Source of the DNA: Chloroflexota bacterium
Lineage (GTDB): Bacteria > Chloroflexota > Anaerolineae > 4572-78 > J111
Assembly: GCA_020049115.1 (NCBI GenBank)
Contig: JAIFLK010000024.1
Span: forward strand, 6,932 to 45,007
Direction: 5' to 3'
Length of the DNA stretch: 38,076 nucleotides
In this document: positions 32,369 through 38,076 of the stretch, one piece after another
How the letters are laid out: each line of letters opens with the position of its first letter
How positions within the stretch are numbered: position 1 is the first letter of the stretch
Notes under the pieces: model-generated
Database searches by the model: none
Seen by the model: the letters and a program-made list of their open reading frames with translations, nothing else
What the model was told of the DNA's origin: nothing
Position numbers and translations under genes: made by a program

Positions 32369-34615
32369 ATGGTACAAAAAAATGGCAGTCAACGAGTCAA
32401 TCGATTTGGTTTCATCATAAACATCGCTTTTTGGCGTAGTTTATTACTTGGCCTGCTCTTTGCGACTCTCGGTGCCCTTATTTTAAGTTATCAAGCCCCC
32501 ACTAACTACATTGTTAATTTACAACTCAACGATGTAGCCCCGTCAGATATTATTGCCCCAGACCCCATTTCTTACGCCAGTGCGATTGAAACTAAACAAG
32601 AACAAGAGCGCGTTAAAAACGCGATTGACATATTTTACACCCCACCTGACCCTAAAATTGCCCGCGCCCAAGTAGCCCGCCTACGTCAAATTTTTGACTA
32701 TTTAGATACAGTCAGAGCCGATGAGTACAGTTTATTACCTCAAAAAGCGGCATGGGTACGGGCAATTCCTGATTTATCGTTGTCTGATATTCTTATTGAC
32801 CAGGTATTGATTACGCCTGACCAGCAATGGGACGCGACCAAACAAGAGGCTCTAGCCATTTTAGACCAGGTTATGCGAACAGAGATTCGAGAAAGTCAGG
32901 TTAATAGTACCCGTCGCCAACTCCCTAATCGGGTGGCCCTGGACACGCCTGAGCAGCAAACCGCAATTATTGTGGGCATTACTGAGGATTTGATTAGGCC
33001 AAATACCTTCCCCGATTTAGCCCGAACCACTGAGGAACAACGGTTAGCTACGGAGAAGGTGCCACCCGTCACTATTCAAATTGCTAAAAACGAACTCATT
33101 GTCTCTGCGGGACAGCTAATTCAGCCGATTGATTTAGAAAAGCTAGCCGCATTAGGACTGCAACAACCCCCTTATAATTGGCTAAGTGATTTACTCGCAC
33201 CGACTCTGTTAATATTTTTAACAACGAGCCTCATTGCGGCTTATCTGCGCCAATATGCCCCTCATATTATTACAGATATAAAACGGTTTGTTTTATTGGG
33301 AGTATTGCTCTTGGTCTTTCTGGTGGCCGCCAAGTTAATTATTCCCCATGAGGCCATTGGGGTCTATTCTTATCCCATTGCGGCTTTAACCATGCTCATT
33401 GCGGTCTTGATTGATGTGCAATTAGCCTTTTTTATTACCGCCATTCTCGCAATTTGGGCGGGTTATATGGCGACTGAAAATTGGCTTAGAGTGGTACTTT
33501 ACTTAATATTAAGTGGTTGGACAGGTGCTTTAGCTTTAAATAAAGAACGGTCAGTGAGTACCTTAATTTGGGCAGGCTTATATGTTATTTCCGTTAATAT
33601 TTTCGTTATTTTTATTTTCGCCCTCAATGACACTAAACTAGATATGCCCATTAACTTACAGGCCGTTATTACCGCAGGTGCGTTAAATGGTGTTTTTTCA
33701 GCAGGGACGGCTCTGATTGGCTTGATTAGCATTGGTCAAATGCTAGACATTACAACCACCATGCAATTGGCAGATTTAGCCCGCCCCACACATCCCCTAT
33801 TACGGCAATTATTACTTAATGCACCTGGCACCTATCACCACAGCCTTATGGTGAGCAATTTGGCCGAGCAAGCGGCGGAACGCATTGGCGCAGATGCGTT
33901 ATTAGTGCGGGTCATGGCCTATTATCACGATATTGGCAAAATCCAACGCCCCTACTTTTTCGTTGAAAATCAGCCGCAAGGGGTCAATGTTCACGAAAAA
34001 TTGGACCCTAAAGTGAGCGCACAAATCATTATTAGCCATGTGACCGATGGACTAGATTTAGCCAAAAAACATCGACTGCCGTCGGCTATTCGGGCAGGAA
34101 TTAGCCAACATCATGGCACAACCCTCGTTAAATTTTTCTATTACCAAGCGGTCAAAGAGGCCAATGAGAAAGGGACGCAAGTGAATGAGGATAATTTTCA
34201 TTACCCTGGCCCACGCCCACAAAGCAAAGAAAACGGCATTTTAATGTTAGCGGATGTAACGGAGTCGGTGGTACGGGCGTTGAAACCGACCTCAGTTGAT
34301 GAAATTTATGAAATTGTCCAGAAAATGATTGCTGAGAAATTAGAAACGGGCCAGTTAAATCAATGTGATTTGACCATTGCAGATATTCACAAAATCCGTG
34401 AGGCTTTTGTAGATATTTTGCAAGGAGTCCACCATCCACGCATAAAATACCCTGACCCAGTGAAGCCAACGGGGTCAGTTGACGACAAAGGTGAACAAGG
34501 GGCTGCGCCACTACCTGTGAACAACCCGAAGAAACCATCTCCCAATGCGCCACCTTCACTGGCCGCCCCCCCCCCACCCATTTCTCAACCCGCCAAATTG
34601 ATTCGGCGGGAATAA
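32369..34615 (+). CDS. 7TM-HD phosphohydrolase (YqfF/PgpH-like)
   Basis: A 748-aa membrane protein. One N-terminal helix (about 22-42) precedes a large extracytoplasmic 7TMR-HDED-type region (about 45-260) and seven transmembrane helices (about 275-470). A cytoplasmic HD domain follows, with H in TYHHSLMVSNLAEQ, the HD pair in MAYYHDIGKIQRPYFF near 517, and downstream IISHVTDGLDLAKKHRLP and QHHGTTLVKFFY. Family members such as PgpH break down cyclic di-AMP, so that is the likely reaction. The last ~50 residues are Pro/Ala-rich and probably disordered. The usual phoH neighbour is absent, but ybeY and dgkA follow in the usual order. Confidence 0.92.
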   Translation: MVQKNGSQRVNRFGFIINIAFWRSLLLGLLFATLGALILSYQAPTNYIVNLQLNDVAPSDIIAPDPISYASAIETKQEQERVKNAIDIFYTPPDPKIARAQVARLRQIFDYLDTVRADEYSLLPQKAAWVRAIPDLSLSDILIDQVLITPDQQWDATKQEALAILDQVMRTEIRESQVNSTRRQLPNRVALDTPEQQTAIIVGITEDLIRPNTFPDLARTTEEQRLATEKVPPVTIQIAKNELIVSAGQLIQPIDLEKLAALGLQQPPYNWLSDLLAPTLLIFLTTSLIAAYLRQYAPHIITDIKRFVLLGVLLLVFLVAAKLIIPHEAIGVYSYPIAALTMLIAVLIDVQLAFFITAILAIWAGYMATENWLRVVLYLILSGWTGALALNKERSVSTLIWAGLYVISVNIFVIFIFALNDTKLDMPINLQAVITAGALNGVFSAGTALIGLISIGQMLDITTTMQLADLARPTHPLLRQLLLNAPGTYHHSLMVSNLAEQAAERIGADALLVRVMAYYHDIGKIQRPYFFVENQPQGVNVHEKLDPKVSAQIIISHVTDGLDLAKKHRLPSAIRAGISQHHGTTLVKFFYYQAVKEANEKGTQVNEDNFHYPGPRPQSKENGILMLADVTESVVRALKPTSVDEIYEIVQKMIAEKLETGQLNQCDLTIADIHKIREAFVDILQGVHHPRIKYPDPVKPTGSVDDKGEQGAAPLPVNNPKKPSPNAPPSLAAPPPPISQPAKLIRRE

Positions 34616-34619
34616 ACTG

Positions 34620-34668
34620 CAAACCTCACCCCAACCCTCTCCTACTAGGAGAGGGAGCAAAATCAACC
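34620..34668. repeat. CCTCACCCCAACCCTCTCC hairpin repeat
   Basis: A fragment (GCAAACCTCACCCC... CTCTCCTACTAGGAGAG...) equal to the core of the elements at 6688-6863 and 32228-32343 but without their ends. It fills the gap between the 7TM-HD gene and ybeY. Confidence 0.75.
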
Positions 34669-34686
34669 CAAAACAGGAAACACCCC

Positions 34687-35151
34687 ATGGACATAGAAAT
34701 TCAAATTGATGACCCCTTTGCTCCGCAAATTAAAGCGGAACTCATTGAAGCCGCGCTAACCCGCACCCTCACTATTATGGAAATGCCCTCCGCCGTGACA
34801 GTGGTGATAACCGATAGCCAAGCCGTGCAAGAATTAAACGCCCAATATCGCGGCGTGGACAGCCCCACTGATGTTTTATCATTTGGTAATGAGCCTGACC
34901 CCGATTTTCCTGACCCCGAAGAAGATGACTATTTAGGTGATGTAATTATTGCTTATCCTGTCGCTGAGGCGCAGGCGCAAGCCGCAGGCCATGCCGTTAT
35001 GGATGAGGTTATTTTGTTAGCCGTGCATGGCACATTACATTTACTCGGTTTTGACCATGACACCCCCGAAGATAAAGCCGAAATGTGGGCCAAACAACAA
35101 CAAATCATGGCTGAGTTAGGCTTGGCGCATATTCAACCCACTGAAAATTGA
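34687..35151 (+). CDS. ybeY: Endoribonuclease YbeY (rRNA maturation)
   Basis: A 154-aa zinc-dependent RNase that helps mature the 16S rRNA 3' end and acts in ribosome quality control. The zinc site is complete: H114, H118 and H124 in VHGTLHLLGFDHD. The family motif DSPTDVLSFG is at about 58-67, followed by LGDVIIAYPVA. Length is typical. It sits between the 7TM-HD gene and dgkA, the order seen in Firmicutes and Chloroflexota. The ribosome-binding site is weak (AGGAAA, about 8 nt before the ATG). Confidence 0.96.
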   Translation: MDIEIQIDDPFAPQIKAELIEAALTRTLTIMEMPSAVTVVITDSQAVQELNAQYRGVDSPTDVLSFGNEPDPDFPDPEEDDYLGDVIIAYPVAEAQAQAAGHAVMDEVILLAVHGTLHLLGFDHDTPEDKAEMWAKQQQIMAELGLAHIQPTEN

Positions 35152-35234
35152 ACGCGAAGTATTACGAATAAAGCGAATGGGGCGAAATTAAAACTGACTC
35201 CGCTGCTATAATTCGTTAGGCAAACCAAAAAGTT

Positions 35235-35359
35235 CCACCTGTAAATAATACAGTGATGGTCAGGTCAGTCAGACAAGAATGTCTAACCTACCTGACCCAA
35301 CGGTAGAACAGACAAGAATGTCTGTTCCAAACAGCTATGCTCTGAAAATTTACAGGTGG
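35235..35359. mobile_element. Non-autonomous element, CCACCTGTAAAT family, copy 1
   Basis: A 125-bp unit with 12-bp perfect terminal inverted repeats (CCACCTGTAAAT). Its flanks AAAAAGTT (35227-35234) and AAAAAATT (35360-35367) match at 7 of 8 positions, a probable 8-bp target duplication. Inside are two AGACAAGAATGTCT palindromes. It fills most of the 239-bp ybeY-dgkA gap. Confidence 0.7.
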
Positions 35360-35390
35360 AAAAAATTTGCACTCCAGAAAAGTTTAATTT

Positions 35391-35765
35391 ATGTCTCCTC
35401 GTAAAATCAGCCGTTTAGAGAGTTTCCAACATGCCTTTCATGGAATTGGTTACACTTTCCGTACCCAACGCAATGCTCAAATTCATTTAGCCATTGCCCT
35501 AATGATTGTCATCGTGGGGCTGGAAGTCGGTTTACCGTTAGCAGAATGGGCAATTTTGGCTTTAACCATCGGCTTAGTCATAACCGCCGAAACGCTTAAT
35601 ACAGCGTTAGAGGTTGCCATGGATCACCTCTCGCCCGCGATTCACCCTGAAGTTAAAATTGTAAAAGATGTCTCGGCGGGCGCAGTGTTATTGGCCGCGC
35701 TGACGGCGGTAGTGGTGGGCTTGCTCATTTTGGGGCCACCATTGTTACAATTATTAACGCCATGA
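35391..35765 (+). CDS. dgkA: Diacylglycerol/undecaprenol kinase family protein
   Basis: A 124-aa small integral membrane kinase with three helices (about 30-46, 52-70, 95-118). The family motif ETLNTALEVAMDHLSP (E67, N70, E74, D78) and the following VKIVKDVSAGAVLLAA give the Mg-ATP and lipid site. In Gram-positive-like bacteria the enzyme recycles undecaprenol, which fits its place next to ybeY. The start at 35391 directly follows a repeat segment (GAAAAGTTTAATTT) also found after asd, and no Shine-Dalgarno is visible, so expression may be low or start elsewhere. Confidence 0.93.
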   Translation: MSPRKISRLESFQHAFHGIGYTFRTQRNAQIHLAIALMIVIVGLEVGLPLAEWAILALTIGLVITAETLNTALEVAMDHLSPAIHPEVKIVKDVSAGAVLLAALTAVVVGLLILGPPLLQLLTP

Positions 35766-35799
35766 TTGAAATTCAATTACGTCACTAAGCAAATTGTTA

Positions 35800-35908
35800 C
35801 CACCTGTAAATAATTGGGGGATTTGGAATAGGAGTCCGCAATTCTTTGCGGAGTGTCCGTAAATAATTACGGACTCCTTCAAGTTATCACCTAAAAATTT
35901 ACAGGTGG
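35800..35908. mobile_element. Non-autonomous element, CCACCTGTAAAT family, copy 2, with perfect 8-bp target duplication
   Basis: A 109-bp unit with 12-bp perfect inverted ends (CCACCTGTAAAT / ATTTACAGGTGG) and the direct repeat AATTGTTA on both sides (35792-35799 and 35909-35916). The core (35830-35878) is the AGGAGTCC...GGACTCCT nested palindrome also found at 5574-5621 and 5689-5736, but inverted. It is non-coding. Confidence 0.8.
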
Positions 35909-35920
35909 AATTGTTACATT

Positions 35921-35974
35921 GGTGCGCCGACATCCTGTCGGCTTTAGGGCGAGCCGACAAGATGTCGGCGCACC
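35921..35974. repeat. GGTGCGCC hairpin repeat, copy 2, before mutS
   Basis: A nested perfect hairpin: outer arms GGTGCGCCGACATC / GATGTCGGCGCACC, inner arms TGTCGGCT / AGCCGACA. It ends 17 bp before the mutS start codon and leaves no room for a clear Shine-Dalgarno. Confidence 0.8.
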
Positions 35975-35991
35975 GAGTTCAAAGACACCCC

Positions 35992-38076
35992 ATGGTTGAA
36001 GTTACTCCTGCCCGTAGGCAATATTTACAAACAAAAAAACAGTACCCTGACGCGATTGTCTTTTTTCGCATGGGGGATTTTTATGAATGTTTTGATGATG
36101 ATGCCGAAACCATCTCAAAGGTGCTAGATTTGACTCTGACCTCCCGCGCCGCTGCCAAAGATGAGGCGCGCATTCCCATGGCGGGTGTGCCTTATCATGC
36201 CGCCGAGGGTTACATTGCCCGTTTAGTGAAGGCAGGTTACAAAGTTGCCATTTGTGAGCAAATGGGCGAGCAACCCAAAAAAGGCCCCATGCATCGGGAA
36301 GTGACCCGCGTGGTGACGGCGGGGACAGTGGTTGAAGAAAATTTACTGTCACAAAACGAAAATAATTACCTCATGGCGGTCATCGTGGCGGGGCAACAGG
36401 CGGGTTTGGCCTATGTAGATATTACGACAGGTGAATTTGCGGCCACTCAATTGGCGGGAACGGAGATTGAACGACTGCTTGTTAATGAAATTACCCGCCT
36501 GAAACCTGCCGAAATCATCATGCCCGATAAGGTGACGGTTATTTCCGTCACGTCACTCGCCCTGACCCATTCCAATTATGAAGCCTGGCATTTTGAGTTG
36601 CCTAAAACTAAACAGGTGTTGCAACGCCATTTTAATGTTGCCACATTAGCGGGCTTTGGTCTAGCGGAAATGCCCCTCGCCACCCAAGCGGCAGGCGCGG
36701 TGATTCAATATGTGGGTGATATGCAAAGCTCCGCCTTAAGCCAAATTACGCGACTAAATGTTTACAGCACCACCAGTTTTATGACCCTGGACGCGACGAC
36801 GCGGCGCAATTTGGAATTAACCGAAACAATTCGCAGTGGTAGCAAGCAAGGTTCATTATTGGAAGTGCTAGACCAAACCATCACCCCTATGGGCGGGCGG
36901 CTGATACGCAAATGGCTGCATCAACCCTTACTAGAAGTTACGCCCATTCAGCAACGCTTGGCAACGGTTGAGGCGTTCACTCGCCAAACCATGACCCGCC
37001 ATGAATTACGTCAGCAAATGAAACAAGTGGCTGATTTAGAACGGCTGACCAATCGCGTGTGTCAGGGCATTGCCCAACCGCGTGATTTATTGGTGTTGCG
37101 GCGTAGTTTGGCGGCGATTCCCGCGATTGAGGCGGGGGTCATGCAATTGGCCTTAAATAACGAAGAGTTACCGTTAGATGCCTGTCCAGAGGTGATTGCT
37201 CTGATTGAACGGGCCATTGTGGATGAGCCACCCGCGGTGGTTTCTAAAGGGAATTTTATTCGACCTGGCTTTTCGGTGGAGTTGGACACATTATTACAAA
37301 GCTCGCGCGAGGCCAAAGCATGGGTGGCGAATTTGGAGGCGGTGGAACGCAAACGGACGGGCATTAAAAGTCTGAAGGTGAGCTTTAACAAAGTATTTGG
37401 CTATTACATTGAAGTGACCCATAGCAATGTGGAGCAAATTCCGCCTGAATATATTCGTAAGCAAACCTTAACCAGTGCGGAACGGTATATTACACCTGAT
37501 TTAAAAGAGTACGAAACGCTCATTCTTAATGCCCAAGAGCGTGAATTAGAGTTGGAGACGCGCCTTTTTCAGGAAATTTGTACGCAAATCGCCCATGCTG
37601 CTGACCGTTTATTAAGCACTTCACAGAGTTTGGCTTACCTGGATGTGGTGGCGGCGTTGGCAGAGGTGGCCTTGCAAAATAATTACGTCCGCCCGACCTT
37701 GAGTGCCGATGACCGTTTGGAGATTGTGGCAGGGCGGCATCCCGTCGTGGAAGGCATGGCGTTGGTTGACCCGAATGGCGTGCCGATTTCGTTTGTGGCG
37801 AATGACAGCACCATGTCGAGTGAAGAATTAATACACTTAATTACGGGGCCAAATGCGGCGGGTAAATCCACCTATTTACGGCAAGTTGCCCTGATAACAC
37901 TCATGGCGCAAATCGGCTCATTCGTTCCCGCGCAATCGGCGCACATCGGCTTGGTTGACCGCATTTTTACCCGTATCGGGGCGCAAGATGAAATTCATAC
38001 GGGGCAAAGCACTTTCATGGTGGAGATGGTGGAGACGGCGGCCATTTTAGCCCAAAGTACGCCGCGCAGTTTGGTG
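35992..38076 (+). CDS. mutS: DNA mismatch repair protein MutS (3' end outside window)
   Basis: The frame is open for 695 codons from ATG 35992 to the last base of the window. The protein starts MVEVTPARRQYLQTKKQYPDAIVFFRMGDFYECF, which contains the mismatch-reading F-Y-E motif. Connector, lever and clamp regions follow (STTSFMTLDATTRRNLELTETIRSG, PMGGRLIRKWLHQPLLEVTPIQ, FNKVFGYYIEVTHSN). The ATPase has a Walker A loop ITGPNAAGKSTYLRQVA and the later FTRIGAQDEIHTGQSTFMVEMVETA. The Walker B motif and C-terminal end are beyond the window. The Walker A Met of the usual GPNMAGKST is Ala here. The protein recognises mismatches and recruits repair. Confidence 0.95.
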   Translation, partial: MVEVTPARRQYLQTKKQYPDAIVFFRMGDFYECFDDDAETISKVLDLTLTSRAAAKDEARIPMAGVPYHAAEGYIARLVKAGYKVAICEQMGEQPKKGPMHREVTRVVTAGTVVEENLLSQNENNYLMAVIVAGQQAGLAYVDITTGEFAATQLAGTEIERLLVNEITRLKPAEIIMPDKVTVISVTSLALTHSNYEAWHFELPKTKQVLQRHFNVATLAGFGLAEMPLATQAAGAVIQYVGDMQSSALSQITRLNVYSTTSFMTLDATTRRNLELTETIRSGSKQGSLLEVLDQTITPMGGRLIRKWLHQPLLEVTPIQQRLATVEAFTRQTMTRHELRQQMKQVADLERLTNRVCQGIAQPRDLLVLRRSLAAIPAIEAGVMQLALNNEELPLDACPEVIALIERAIVDEPPAVVSKGNFIRPGFSVELDTLLQSSREAKAWVANLEAVERKRTGIKSLKVSFNKVFGYYIEVTHSNVEQIPPEYIRKQTLTSAERYITPDLKEYETLILNAQERELELETRLFQEICTQIAHAADRLLSTSQSLAYLDVVAALAEVALQNNYVRPTLSADDRLEIVAGRHPVVEGMALVDPNGVPISFVANDSTMSSEELIHLITGPNAAGKSTYLRQVALITLMAQIGSFVPAQSAHIGLVDRIFTRIGAQDEIHTGQSTFMVEMVETAAILAQSTPRSLV

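Noticed and set aside
37846-37880. MutS Walker A with Ala in place of the usual Met (GPNAAGKST)
   Set aside because: The GK[ST] core is intact; the change may be lineage-specific and is not by itself a sign of lost function.

Overview
The window is bacterial chromosome, most likely from Chloroflexota (Anaerolineae/Caldilineae-like). This rests on gene content: a UPF0182 membrane protein, an archaeal-type aspartate-semialdehyde dehydrogenase, a yqeY / 7TM-HD / ybeY / dgkA / mutS run, and a GT-C-like membrane protein. No rRNA, tRNA or CRISPR array was seen, so the assignment is an inference. Coding density is moderate, and nearly every intergenic gap holds palindromic or transposon-like repeats.

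Region 1 (1-6.6 kb, minus strand): a two-gene signalling operon. A 1334-aa propeller-type hybrid histidine kinase is followed 7 nt later by a receiver-kinase protein. It has a good sigma70-type promoter upstream and an intrinsic terminator downstream. A secreted M23 peptidase gene follows. Region 2 (6.7-9.7 kb, plus strand): a large membrane protein with a C-terminal ILEI-like domain, split by a 26-bp tandem duplication.

Region 3 (9.7-22.9 kb, minus strand) is the core: a glycerol/dihydroxyacetone locus read glpF-dhaK-dhaL-glpK-(DUF2442 remnant)-glpA-glpB-two PD-(D/E)XK-like paralogues-glpC-dhaM/HPr/EI. Glycerol would enter by GlpF, be phosphorylated by GlpK and oxidised by GlpABC to dihydroxyacetone phosphate. 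Free dihydroxyacetone would be phosphorylated by DhaKL, recharged by one 858-aa protein carrying EIIA-Man-like, HPr and full-length Enzyme I domains. Upstream of glpF lie a perfect CRP-type palindrome centred at -61.5, an extended -10 promoter with a 17-bp spacer, an operator-like palindrome, and a ~400-nt leader with an intrinsic terminator and competing pairings.

Region 4 (23-27.5 kb, minus strand): a BMP-family substrate-binding lipoprotein and a UPF0182 protein. Region 5 (27.7-38.1 kb, plus strand): asd; an Rpn-type transposase/nuclease tail remnant; a frameshifted receiver-domain pseudogene; a PHP-AlbA_2 fusion overlapping yqeY; a 7TM-HD phosphohydrolase; ybeY; dgkA; and the first 695 codons of mutS, cut by the window end.

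The second theme is repeats. Two small non-coding transposon-like families have terminal inverted repeats and visible target duplications (5 bp and 8 bp). There are several hairpin families, and heptanucleotide tandem repeats sit in gaps and at gene ends. Some of these supply the stop codon or last residues of neighbouring genes. Two short tandem duplications, one nonsense change and one single-base frameshift mark recent gene decay.
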